Assembly: GCA_940671915.1 (NCBI GenBank)
Contig: CALNVZ010002100.1
Location: 5,650,606-5,714,605 of the forward strand
DNA length: 64,000 nucleotides
Source: Paracentrotus lividus
Lineage: Eukaryota > Echinodermata > Echinoidea > Camarodonta > Echinidae
Reading direction: 5' to 3'
The notes under the pieces were generated by a model. The model saw only the letters and a program-made list of their open reading frames with translations. It had not been told where the DNA came from and did not search any database. The first letter of the stretch is position 1; every line of letters starts with the position of its first letter. The translations under genes and the position numbers were made by a program. Positions 37,791-50,056 of this stretch are shown piece by piece.

Positions 37791-39460
37791 CTCTTTCAGC
37801 TGATTATATGCTTCTTTTTCTGGAGCATTTCAAAATTCTCTGTTACTTTATTCAAATTGCATGAAAAATAATCCCTAAGGAATAGAAAAGGACAAGGGGT
37901 GCAAAACGCAGAACTAAAAAATATACAAGCTTGGGAAGCACTTCAGCTGAATATTCTTGAAAAATAGTTTTTGTTTTGTTTCTTAGAAAGACGTTCCTTC
38001 TCTGAAAGTAGATGAGTAAATAAATATCATATCTAATCGAAGATGATAACACTTCGTACACATGTCAAGCCATAATTCTTTTCTTTCTTAGAGAAAGTCA
38101 GGTAATTTGTAAATAATAAATATTTACGTTCTCTTTAACGTTTCAAAAAACAACAACAACAACACAACAACAACAAAAAACAACAAACTTGTGACCTGTC
38201 AGACTTCCCAGGACGGTAATTTGATGTTAAGATGTTCGAAGATAAACAAAACATATCAGTTTCAACATTTCGAAAAAAGAGGAAACATCTTGGTCTGGAA
38301 TAACAAATGAAGGGTATGTTTTGGTAATTACGGAAATAATTGAAGACAGGTTCATCCGTGCGTGATGTATGCAGAATCTCACAGTCAAAGGAAGAAAGGT
38401 CCCGGTCGGCTGTTGGCTGGATGTCAGTCTAATTATTGGGTTATCAGAATCCTACTAGATAACCCGTTTCTCTCTTTTTAGTTTTTATTGTCGTTTTCCC
38501 TTAGTTTGAAAGATGATTAGTGAAAAATATAAAGAAAAAAAAAAACAAAAAAAAAAACAACGAACAACACTAAATACGGCATACAAAAGTTGATATTCTC
38601 TATCATATTTTACCAAGACGTCTTGCACAGCCTTAAAAAGTTGCAATATGTCTACAGCTATTTTGTAAGCTTGAAATGCTTTTAATACCACGCTTGGGAC
38701 GTTTATCTAATCTACGAACGTTCAATTATAAAGCAGAAACATTGCCATCTGCTTAATTTTTTTACGCAAATACTTCTTGGGATTAAATAATAAGATGCCA
38801 TTCATTTATACAAAGATACCATTCATTATTTTACAGTTCTCAACACATATTTGCACATCTTCCTATTATCTACTTCTTAGGCAGTGGCTGAAAATTCACA
38901 CATCTAACCTTATAAAGTCAATAACGACTTACGTAATATTTTGATAGTTAATCTAGATTCTGCTTAAATTATCGCATCCCAAACGTCCTGTAGTATGAAT
39001 AAGAGATGGATTACTATCAAGCTAAGTATGACGTTCAGAAGATGATAGAAAATAGCAGACAGGTCAATAGTAATTAAACATGTCACGTGACTTCTCTAAT
39101 CAATAAAGGTGTGCACGTTCGTAGGACGTGTCTGCTTTGAACTCAAGTTCGGAAATGTTAACATTTTAAATGTTCCATTGGCCATGTTCACTGTTGTTAC
39201 CTTCTCTTTAATACTGGATATCCTGTGTCCTAAGATTTTGTGAAATTCAACACCATCACAACATACAACATCTTGAAAGGTGGCATCAATATTGACTAGT
39301 AAAATGGGGACATGTTTTGATGCGGGGACATTATGATGTCCCCTCTCACATGATAATGTGTACAAGAAAAATATACTTGAATAATGTGACCCCGGTAGAA
39401 GCAATAGTAATAATGTTCGTGTGGCAGGTCAAAAGAGCGGTTTTGGAGTCTGTTATACAT

Positions 39461-40332
39461 AGGGGAGACTGGGGTAATTATGGCCCTGGGGTAATTATGG
39501 CCCCTTTGTCTTTGAGAGCTTATAATTCTTTGCTGCATTACACAATGATAATTTAATTTTTACACATGCCTAGCTAAACTCTTCCTACTATCATATGAGA
39601 AAAACAAGCCATTTACATGAAATTTTGTGCTTAGGGGAGCCTAAAATGCACTGCAATTACAATTCGGTTCGTTGGAAAGTGGCAAGTCTGCTTTTTTATG
39701 TGGGGTGTGATATCATTAATTAAAATCATTTAAGATGAAATTTTGATTGAAACTGAAGCAATAGGAAGTAAAAAACCCAACAGAAAAACTTCCACCTGAA
39801 TATCTTCAATAGTAGAGCTGTAAAGGGGGATCAAATTGAAAATGTCATTTGGGGTAATTATGGCCCCCAATGCATAGAGAATGTATAAGCTCAGATAAGC
39901 GTAGATGGGGACATTAACTTGTACGATTTTGTACATAAATATATCTATTGCTTTGAATGCAAAATTTCAATATTTTGGCTGAACCAATTATTGATTAAAT
40001 CATTGTTGGTGGTTGATAAGTGTATTAGGAATACCCAACATCATTTATTATACATTACCATCATTAATTAGCATAATATCTTTGAATTCATACGGTCATT
40101 ACAATAGGGGCCATAAATACCCCAACCCGTAGGGTAATTATGGCCCCCAAAGTTGTTAACATAATGGTAATTAATATGCAAATGAGAAGTAGCAGGTTTA
40201 TACTTTCCTTTGTATATTATAGGTATATGGACCGACTGTATTTTTACATATTTAGAATATTATTGGACTCTTCATTTAATGGTAGTAATAGGAAATGTGA
40301 AAAAGGGGGCCATAGTTACCCCAGTCTCCCCT
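39461..40332. mobile_element. 872-base non-autonomous DNA transposon with TA flanks
   Basis: Left end AGGGGAGACTGGGGTAATTA and the inverted right end AGGGGAGACTGGGGTAACTA match over about 25 bases with one mismatch. TA lies at both edges. The box GGGTAATTATGGCCC recurs at least four times (about 39,471, 39,490, 39,851 and 40,132), with a diverged copy near 40,104. No transposase frame. The near-identity of the ends points to recent activity. Confidence 0.75.
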
Positions 40333-43287
40333 AGATCTAAATAAAGAAATGTCCTTGTAGATTAAAAATGGGGTGACCTTATACTTACATATTTAAGTGT
40401 AAAGTCGATTCTTGAAATCAGTTCGTCGAGACCGTTCATTGATACAATTTAGAATGAAATATATCGATTTGTGAAATGATTCTGTTAGTCAGATGTCTAG
40501 TCCAGCGATATATCTATTTATCTGATATCTCACTGAATAGTCATATTTGTACAAAGACAATTAATGCCGAGTCACGGTCGGTTAGTGCCTTGTTCTAAAA
40601 GGACACAACTGATTGACACTTAATAATTTATTTATCAGTAAACATTAATGTTGATGATGATGATGATGATCCTGAATATATACTAAAAGGAATCGAGGTT
40701 AAAATTGTCTTGAAGAAATATAATTTCCTATCCAAATTTATGGATTTCTTTTCATGTACTTGATGTAATGTATAACTTTCAAAAAATCAAAGAAAATCGT
40801 TATGAACACTGAACATTTAAAGCCAACATTCTGTAAAAAATAATTATTGTAAAAGTGCATAACAAATTATTTTACCCTTGCTTTTTAAAATATTTTTTAT
40901 GCATTGCCCTACCCTCTGGAATAAACTTCCATACACCAGAAGTAGAATAATCTAAGTTTACCTGACCACCAGTTTGCTTCGGAACACAAGTATGAAAGGA
41001 ATTATAAATGCAATTATTATTTTCTTCTGATGTACATACAAATAGGATTACGTACCAAATGGCAATTATATCTTTGACTGAGTTCAGGTTTACATGATCT
41101 TATCACACTTGATAGCTATTTGATAGTATACGTTTTATTCAACCAATTAAGGGATTGAAAATAACTTCAATATTATTCACAAATGTATGTGCGTTGTTGT
41201 ATATGGTATATCATGTATATGTGTTTGATTTTCAATTATTATTCCGTTTATGTTTTCCGATATGTTTATTTTTTTGCCCTCGTATCGACATGTTCAAATA
41301 TTTAAAAATTATTTACTTTTACACAATCGACACAAATTTCATGCATACAAAATAGTTTTCTTTGGTAATATATGTATGATATAAATGTATATCTATTTTT
41401 ATTATTCAGGATGGTCAATATATATATTTCTTCTGTCAGACTTTAAAAAATGTCCAACGTATGGTTTAAATCTTGACCTTTCATGAACTTTCCTTCAACA
41501 GATCATCTAGACTGAAGTCTTGATTAGTTTTATTTACATCAGTTACATCACCTTTTGTTTTAATTCGTTCAATCCCATTATGGGACATGCCAAGGGGAGA
41601 TACAGCTGCGTGGAATTTAGTACCATTCTCCTTGTCATTATAAGACGTTTGTTTGACTTAGTTATCTTCTATAATAATGTACTTCGAACTCTATAGATTA
41701 TCCTCAGACTCTGCCGCGTAATAAAACGATAAGAATATGTGTACTGAACGCCGAAAAAGTTCCATTTTGAATAAGTCGTAAAGTGACCTTACGCCGAAAT
41801 TAATGACAAATGGTTTTATTACTGTCAGTGTAAATTATTTGATGTCACGTCTTTTTTGCAGGTGCCTGCATAAAGTCTTGCCAAGAATATTATTATAACC
41901 CATCTTTTAGGATGAACGTAATGTTTGTATGAAAGAAAATAGTAAACTACAAACGAGTTGTTCATAAGAGTAAATGACAACAAAAGAGATAAACAAATAT
42001 GGCGATTACTTATAGAAACAAAAATTAATGTGCAATTATATAAAGTACTTAATTTCAAAATGCAACGAATGCACAGGACATGAGATGACAAACATAATGA
42101 AACCTAAATTTCTCGTTTTCGATAATAATTTTACTTACTTTACTTTATTTTACTTTACTATACTTTACTTTCTCCATAAGGCTGAACGATAAAACACACC
42201 CTAACAATGTTCATAATCATAAGACACTTGTTACGAGTCATACCTATACAACGCCCTTATTATGTTTACAATGCTTGGTTCTGGAGGTGATGTATCTCAG
42301 TAGCCCCCACCAGTATATCGTGAAGAGCCACACCCTATGGACACTGACATGGGCAGAACATTGCCACGCCCTAGGGTGTTTGCACCGACATCGATGTCAA
42401 ATCGAAGTGTTAAAACCCAGTGGGCAGACAGCTGCCACGCCCTGTGGTTTTTACACCGACATCCATGTTACATATGTTAAATCCATATTGGGAGGGTGGA
42501 GCAACAGTTGTCATGTAAACGAATGTTTATTGTGCCCATGTGCAGCTATGTGTCATGTTAATGTCACTTCGTTAGTGATTCGGAAAATGGGGGAAGATAA
42601 TCGAAACAAAGACAAATCAAGTAGTCCTAGTTATCAATAGATTTTTTTTTCACGACGTTCATAACAGTGGAAAGAACCAACACGTCTTGTATTTAACTTG
42701 AGCCTTGATTTAGTCTGCAGTAATCAAAGTAAATGCTTAAAGTGAGATAATGCTATGGACACGCAGCGGTCGCTGACCTGTTGTTAAACATTATAACCGG
42801 TCATCGATCTAAAAAAAAAGAGAAAATAATTTAGTTTATATTACATAAAACATAATTATATTATCACGATTCCAACTTATATTTTGTATATAATTCTGCA
42901 TACAACATCAATGCAATTTATCTTATTGAAAATTATCCCATATATATTTAAAATGTTTTATTAAAATTACATAAAAATGTGAATGTTTCTCCTTCCATAA
43001 TAACTCAAAGGCAATATATTAGGCCTTCACATGTTCAGACAAATGACCGTGATTTATTTATCCTTTTACAATAATCTATACGTTTCATATCCATTATATA
43101 AAGTAATAGTTTCCATCTTATTTAGATTGGAGAAATTTTTAAAATTTATGTACCGGTATATACAATTGTCACATTTCTTTTTACTTCTTGATTACATAAT
43201 AATAATAATGATGTTTTATTTTACCTGTAACAATCAAAGGATCTATCAGCGGGCCCGGCATAGCAACCTTGCCCGATACGTCCCTTA
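40333..43287. other. Intergenic AT-rich DNA
   Basis: No supported gene apart from the repeats listed. It includes a short GAT run (40,652-40,670) and TTTACTTTA-type low complexity near 42,130-42,170. Confidence 0.6.
42351..42492. repeat. 71-base tandem duplication
   Basis: Two copies starting GGGCAGA (42,351 and 42,422), each with TGCCACGCCCT, then ACCGACATC(G/C)ATGT. A GC-rich island in AT-rich DNA. The 121-codon ORF over it is treated as chance (see rejected items). Confidence 0.65.
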
Positions 43288-43757
43288 GGGTGTGTTCAAT
43301 GTCCAGTTTCTAATTTATACGCCAACATGAATCATGATACAAAACGCAATTAAAAAACGCTGATATAAAGAGAAACAAAGTGTGTGTTCATTGTCCCCCA
43401 TTCCGGTCGTAAAAGTAAGCGTGTTTCAAATCTTGATTCGGAGGAAAATTTAAACGCCGAAAATGATGCGTTTTGAAACACAGTCAGCTTCAATTTTACG
43501 ACCTTGAGCATCGCGATTGCAACGAAATGCGACACTGAACAGGATTGAGATGGAAGTTTTCGGTGCAAGTGAAAAAATGAGAAGGTGTTTGTTTTTTGAG
43601 AGCGGGGAATTTAAAGACGATGTAAATATAATCAGCTTTAAATTTTTGACACTGAACGGTGCACAGCAGATCGCGTTTGTGTTTGGGTTTTGTAATTGTG
43701 TTTTGTATCATCTTTCATGTTAGCGTATAAATTTGAAACTGGACATTGAACACACCC
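43288..43757. mobile_element. 470-base element with about 75-base inverted ends
   Basis: Left end GGGTGTGTTCAATGTCCAGT and its inverted right copy match perfectly for over 20 bases, and with few differences out to about 75 bases (ATGATACAAAACxCAATTA in both). The interior also has weak internal symmetry. No reading frame. Flanks show no clean duplication. A foldback or MITE-class element. Confidence 0.75.
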
Positions 43758-45170
43758 ATATTCATATTAATCTAATCAGCTTAATTAACTTCATCAAGGT
43801 CTGCCATTCAGCTTTGCTTTTCCCCATAACTTTACAAAACCTTATGTTCCACTTCAGGGTCTATAAATATATACATACTTTTAGCTGATCATGATACAAC
43901 AGTATACATTTCATTATATTAATGGATATATAACTGTAACCACGCAGGAAGCTTTAAAAGTTTCATGCATATTTAGAAATATATTCGTAACAAAACTGTG
44001 AAGTATGTAAATAAAGTGAACGAAAGTATTATGATCTGATTTTGAAAGCATATAATTTCAAATCATGTTATAGTTATAACTATAGTTATAATAGTTTATA
44101 CTATAATGTTTCCGTTAAATCGTTATTAGAATATTCCATACCGTATGTTCAAACTATATGTTTAACTGTTCAGGTTATTTAGAGAACATAACTTATCTTA
44201 ATCAAACTAATGATGTGCACAGTTATATTGAACTGTTCTTATCTGTCCATGGGTGGAGTTGAAAGATATAACCTCCGTCCGTCATAATCTAATGCAATAC
44301 CATGTGTAAACTTAAAAATAGTTTGGTTGTATTCTCAAAACATCCACTGACATGGCAACGCGATCATTATACGAAGATGGACTTTCATGAAGACACTTAC
44401 TCAACGGAGAGGGGGGAATTAGGAAGATGAAGAATACGTTGACAAATGAAGAAAAGAAGGGGGACGTGAAAAACCGAACAAAAAGTCAAAGATTAGATGA
44501 CCATGCAAAAATATTTTATAATTTTCTCTGTCATTATGGATTTTGCATGATGGACTTATAGATTACTTTTATTTTTATCATATTGACCCATAAAACAACT
44601 GTCCCAACAGTAGAAAAGAAGAGGGAACTTGAAAAACCTGGACAAAAAAGTCAGCGATTTAAAAAAGTATAGATGACCATGCAAAAATATTGTATTTTCA
44701 TTGTCATTATTGTATGATGGACTTATAGATTACTATCATTCAATTATACTGACCCATAAAAGGACGATATCTTATTGCTTTTTCTTCAAATTTACCCCCT
44801 GAATAGCAAATTAAAGATGACAATGCAAAAAAAAAAAAAAAAATGCAAGGTGCGTATTGATAGTTTGCATATTGTCTAATGGGTCCATTATCCAGATTCA
44901 TATTGACAAAGCGCTTGTAAATACCTGGTCGCGGGATAATTAATCATTAACTGCGAAGCGACCTCTCGCGTTCTCGTTATTTTCATTTTGGCGTATTGTT
45001 ATTTATGTATAGGTAATTGTAATGTATGAATATTTCCCCTATCCTACTGAAACAGAAAATTACTGATATAATTATTATAAACAGGCAAGAGATTTATAAT
45101 TGAAAATGAAATGATAATTATTAAACAACAAAAAATAAATAAATAAATGAAAAAAAAAAAATAAAAAATA

Positions 45171-45204
<34 letters not shown>

Positions 45205-46026
45205 AATGGTCAAGATGTCTTTAGATATGTCCATGGGCTCAACATGCTAATTACAAATACCTAATGTGCTGAGTCAGCAAAAACGAAAATAGACCTTTTA
45301 ATCAGCCTGGCATACTTGTTACCAACAATTGACCAATGATTATGATAAAGTTATGGTAAAAAGTATGACTGCTATTGTTTACAAAATAAATGGTCAAGGA
45401 TTGTTACCTAGATTTGTATGGACAATATTGGGAATAAACATCTTCAACAATCTTTCTCGGTGAGATGAGATAGTTCTATTAAAAATATTAATGCATGATT
45501 AGTTGAAACTGAGAAAGGGCAACATAAAAAATAAAAACATGATCAGTCATATACATATAAATTGTTGAGGAATCATAATGAAATGTGTTTAACTGAATGG
45601 AAAATGATGATTTCTTGCATTTCATCCAGTTGAATTTACCAACTTCAATTATTTTGAGAGCGTACTGCTTTACTGAATGGGCCTCCCATTTCTAAGACAC
45701 CAGTGTATATATTATGCATGATATTATATTACCACCACGGCACTGCCTATGACACACCCCCTCATTGCATTCTTCAATTTCACTTCAACTATGTACGCGT
45801 CATTCAAGGGGGCATCTTCGCAAGGCAATCGTACCCTGGAGGTAATATGTCACTACTCATGCCAAGGTGGTAATGTCACTAAAGGTTGGAACCCTTTAAT
45901 ATTGCTTGGCCCTTTATCTTCATCATAACCTTGGACTTGTCTTCTTCTTCTTCTTCTTCTTCTGGGTACACTGCAATCCTGAGGATTCTTTCAGGTTTAA
46001 CTAAATTACCGCATGAGTTGTAATAC
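43758..46026. other. Intergenic AT-rich DNA
   Basis: No supported gene. Contains the tandem duplication at 44,451-44,764, a (GA)n run at 45,175-45,203 and (CTT)n near 45,940-45,962. Confidence 0.6.
44451..44764. repeat. Tandem duplication, period about 162 bases
   Basis: Two diverged copies start with GAAAAGAAG(G/A)GGGA (44,451 and 44,613) and share GATGACCATGCAAAAATATT, ATGATGGACTTATAGATTAC and GACCCATAAAA. Confidence 0.75.
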
Positions 46027-46182
46027 CAGGGGCGGATCCAGGCGCGTACCTTGCGCCCCCTCTATAATTTGAAAACCACTCATTGACAGCACATGTTAAA
46101 ATCCGAAAATTTCGGCGGTTTATCCCCTTATCGGGCATGGCGCCCCCGCCCCCTCTTCTTTCAAATCCTGAATCCGCCACTG
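46027..46182. mobile_element. 156-base MITE with 5-base target duplication
   Basis: Left end CAGGGGCGGATCCAGG; inverted right end CAGTGGCGGATTCAGG (two mismatches in 16). AATAC flanks both edges directly (46,022-46,026 and 46,183-46,187). Not coding. The ends resemble the CAGTGGCGGAT class of short elements found widely in invertebrates. Confidence 0.75.
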
Positions 46183-49100
46183 AATACACTAAAACTCACC
46201 AGCCTTTGCCAGTACCTGTGAGTTCTTCAGAGTAATTATTTCTTCAAAGTTCTCAGTACTATCATACTTTACATCTGTTATTGTGCTTTAAGCAATGACA
46301 TGTTTTTATTTCAAAGTGTATACATCCCTCTAACTCGACCACATGACATCCGTTTATAGAGGCTTTTGGCCCCTTTGAATGTTGAACTTTTATAAGTTTT
46401 AAGTCACTTATGGCTAGTAAAATTGTGGTGAAGGAAATAAAATAATTCACACCATCTTCAGCATCGATTGTACATGTTGTCATGGTGATTGATTATTCAC
46501 AAATTCCTTTAAAACTAAGAACTAACCCAAAATTTAGACAAAAAGTGCCTAAAAACGACCAAAAGGTCAAAATATTATTTTGTATGTGCGTTTTTTTTCA
46601 ACTTTCTTTACCGCATATAGGCTGGTCTGGTTTTGACCAAGAACATTTTGGGTCTACCAAAAAATGGGTCAATTGACCACCCTCATGTTTTCCTAAATAT
46701 AGGCGCCTGTGTAATGAAATTGACTGAAAACATACTTCCCATAGTAATTTTCTGCACTCACCATCTATATCTTTTTATTTCTCTATCATTAAAACGAATC
46801 TCTCCACACATGTCACCCCAATATAAATTTAAACTTGAATAGTTAAACCAAATTCTTTGAAACAAGGTATATGAATTAATATATCACGCACAATCTGTCA
46901 AGAAGGAAAGGGTCATTTCCACAGAGTCCAGTTAAAATGACAGACACAAATGGGGACATTATTCACTTGAAGTTTGACTAAACCTCGGCAATTTCATCAT
47001 AGAGTTAATATTTCCTGTTACATCTAACCAAGCGGACATTTGTGACGCCTGGAATTATCTGTCATGCGTAGAAGAGCACATGGAAAAACACTAGTTGCAT
47101 TTATTTGACAGATTCAAGGTCACGAACGGCACGGGAGACCACAATCTACTATCAATTTATTGGATTTTATAACAAAAAGAGAACGAGAAATTATGGAAAT
47201 GAAGCTGTGTTCGTCATAAAATAATTGGAAAAGCAGAATCATTATGATGTGTGTATCGTTTATTCAGGCTGTACAAACACGCCTACTAGACGCTGTCAGT
47301 GATCGATTTGAAATATGTTTGATCCAAAATAGAATCAGTGATAATGCTTGGTAATTCACACCCCAGGTTATTAACACGTTTATAATTATTGATTTAAAAA
47401 AGTTTATTTAACATTCAAATCGATTGATGGAAGCTTTCGTCGTGCTCTGTGCATTTTTTTTGTCGTTTTGCTGCAAATCTTTACATTTAATGTTGTGCAC
47501 AAAACACTCAGGCCGATCAAACCAAATCGTTTGGGTTTTGTTTTGGAGCGTAATTTATTTTTTATCTTTAAAATATCAATATCATAATACGTAATGTAGC
47601 GTCTATGTCAATTTCAAATTTTTACCTGATACTCTACATTTGCAGCATTTGCGTGGTATTTTCCTTTATACTTTTCTTTGTGGAAGGTGGAGTAAGATTT
47701 TTTTTTTTTATAAACTCACACTTTTGTCTTTTTAACTATAGTCACTGATAAAGCTTGAGTTTACCATCTAAAATGGGTTATGTGATTTTACAGTCACGTA
47801 ATGACAATAAAACTTCATTACTCTATCACATTTATGTGAATTTCAGATAATATCAATGATAACTCTTAACATGCTTAAAATGGTGATTATGATAAATCCA
47901 TCAGATGTGCCAGTGACAATTTCCGGAGTATTTGTCATAGCTATTGCTATACGTTTACGAATAAGATGTGATGATCATCGCCTTGTGTAACGTTGTGACG
48001 ATACTAAGTCACTCCGTTACGAATCAAAAGGATGGACCAATGAACAATTTGGAAGTAGGCCCATACAGATACACAACGATTTACTGTGTTACCCTTATCT
48101 AGGTTAACTCTTTAAGATGAATGTAATTAATATCATATCATAACAAGGGAAACATCTTAATTAAGAAAACAGATGTTCGGTGGGAAGAATTAATAGACCG
48201 AACTTCACCTACTGTCTGTGTGCTAGTTTAGCATGTTTAGGGTGAGTAAAAAGAGGTGCCAACAAAAAATAATTTTAGGAATATCATCAATATGAATGTA
48301 TGGTCTCCGAACTTTATATTATATTTGTATAGAGCAGTAAATGCTAATGGTAATTTTGGAGAATAAATACAGCCATAAATGCAATAGATTTCGAAGTCTA
48401 AAGTTCTGTTTATTTTATGAAAGTGTGTACTTGAAATAGAGCACCGACATAGTTATTCATGTAGCAACTATAGTTGACGCTCTTCAGGTAAATATTGCAG
48501 TGAGAATTGTGGAACGAGGTGGTGTTATTTATATACCAGCAAAGACGGAGTAAATATAATGCTACAGTCACACAGACACTTATGTTGAGTTACGTCCTGT
48601 TGCGTCCAAAAATCACTTTCTTTTCTTCGGATCCCCACGGATGCTTACCCGTCATAGTTAGCAGTAGAAATATTGGTAATCTCGTTCATCCAGTAAAACA
48701 ATGAAATACATAAGAAATGATAGAATAGAAGATGAAATAAGATTGCAACAACACAAACGTATCTATACGTAAGTGTCTGTGTGACTGTAGGACATATTCC
48801 AATTATGCGTAACCCAGTTTATATAAGGATATGAATGTTTTGTTTTTTAAAATCATATTCCACGTTTATTAACACTGAACAAGGACTTGAAGGCTTGTAC
48901 ATCCCCGCCATTAAAAAGAAAAATATTGCAGTCACAAAGTTATACTCCTTATTATGAAAACAAACATTTCTAAAACACATTGCCTGCAAAAAAGATGGAT
49001 TTATATTATTATGATACTTGTTTATTCATATTGAAAGATATCCACTTTATCAATTAATAAATCCAACAGTAACCAGAGCTAGCTGAAAGCTGTATACTGT

Positions 49101-49574
49101 TACATAGATGAACATGCACGCCTCCTCCTTAAGCCAAAGTGGATGGCGATTACTCATCCAATGTTTTAACCGATTTACAATGGCTGAATCTAATCCCTTG
49201 GAATTAATAAGACTTTTACTAGGCCTAATCAATAATAAATCAGAAAAAGACTTGAGTAATCACGCTGAGGAACGGTCGATAGAAGAACTTTAAACTATAA
49301 TAATGTAATCAAAATAATTCTGATACTTGAATTAGTAATTTGAAATGTGCTAGATTGTGCATAATTCAGCTAAATGGTATTAGTATAATCCTGTATTGAT
49401 GCAACATAAAGCGAACATTTATTATGCGGATTTGATTTCTTAAATGTTTACCACCACAATATTTTGTGTAAGCATAATATTAAGACGTCAAGTATTAATG
49501 TATTCGTCATAACCCTTTGCTTTGTTAATTCACTTGCATTGTACAAAATAATGACACCAATTGACCAAAAAAAG
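46183..49574. other. Intergenic DNA upstream of the Kazal gene pair
   Basis: No supported gene or named repeat. A 61-codon ORF at 49,108-49,293 and others are isolated and without splice context. Confidence 0.6.
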
Positions 49575-49582
49575 TATAAATA
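49575..49582 (+). promoter_or_regulatory. TATA box of Kazal gene 1
   Basis: TATAAATA in the context AAAGTATAAATAGGAT, about 115 bases upstream of the 5' UTR donor, and so a likely start site near 49,605. The paralogue has the same octamer preceded by AG in the same role. Confidence 0.6.
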
Positions 49583-49604
49583 GGATAGTCTTATGATCAC
49601 AAAT

Positions 49605-49692
49605 TAACAGATGAAGTCTCAGTGAAGTCAAAATAACCAGCTCATCAAAACTTGTGGATTTGTCAGGAAAATATATAACTGTTATCCAGCAG
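49605..49692 (+). other. 5' UTR exon of Kazal gene 1
   Basis: Start inferred about 30 bases after the TATA box; the end is a strong donor (CAGCAG|GTAAGT at 49,693). Contains TCATCAAAACTTGTGGAT, matched by TCATCAAACTTGGAT in the paralogue's UTR. The intron would end at TGTGTAG (49,980), nine bases before the ATG. Confidence 0.55.
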
Positions 49693-49908
49693 GTAAGTTG
49701 AACTACATGAAAGAGTTTGACAACTTATAAAATTGTTGCATTTTTAAAAAGTATTATAATTTGTATTTTCACTATTGCATGTTGTTTTCCTAACTGTTAA
49801 ATATGAATATTGTTTATACTCTACGATGAAGTATACTTTTCAACAACAAAAATGAGAGCAAAATACATGATAATAATAATAATGATAATAATAATAATAA
49901 TATCGTTT

Positions 49909-49934
49909 TATTCACCCAGGGTAGCCACTTCAGT
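49909..49934. repeat. Dispersed CCAGGGTAGCCACTTCAG word
   Basis: CCAGGGTAGCCACTTCAG preceded by TTTATT, following an (ATA)n run at 49,869-49,902. The same block occurs at 54,713-54,739. It is probably a retroposon end and lies in the 5' UTR intron about 45 bases before the acceptor. Confidence 0.4.
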
Positions 49935-49989
49935 TCTGACAACTGTTCTCCTATATCGTTTTTATTTAATTATTGTGTAGATTATCAAG

Positions 49990-50056
49990 ATGAACAGACC
50001 GTGGCTCTTTTTAGCCGCCATGTTGGCGATGGCGGCCATAGTGGCGTCTGCACCAG
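49990..50056 (+). CDS. Kazal gene 1, exon 1 (signal peptide)
   Basis: 67 coding bases from ATG to the donor CCAG|GTATGT, ending phase 1. It has a hydrophobic core (LFLAAMLAMAAIVA) and small residues before a likely cleavage at ASA|P. The paralogue's exon has exactly the same length. Confidence 0.9.

Larger units (their letters stand above)
33000..39460. other. Intergenic AT-rich DNA
   Basis: No supported gene. Contains the assembly gap (33,591-33,650), poly-A and poly-T tracts (for example 37,020-37,046), a T-rich stretch at 35,840-36,530 that might be a decayed LINE 3' end, and a CAG-rich degenerate tract (37,484-37,790). ORFs of 60-110 codons here look random. Confidence 0.6.

Noticed and set aside
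42275-42640. 121-codon ORF on the plus strand
   Set aside because: It spans a 71-base tandem duplication and has no recognisable motif or splice context.
49108-49293. 61-codon ORF upstream of the Kazal pair
   Set aside because: No family resemblance, no promoter, and it precedes the TATA box of gene 1; likely chance.
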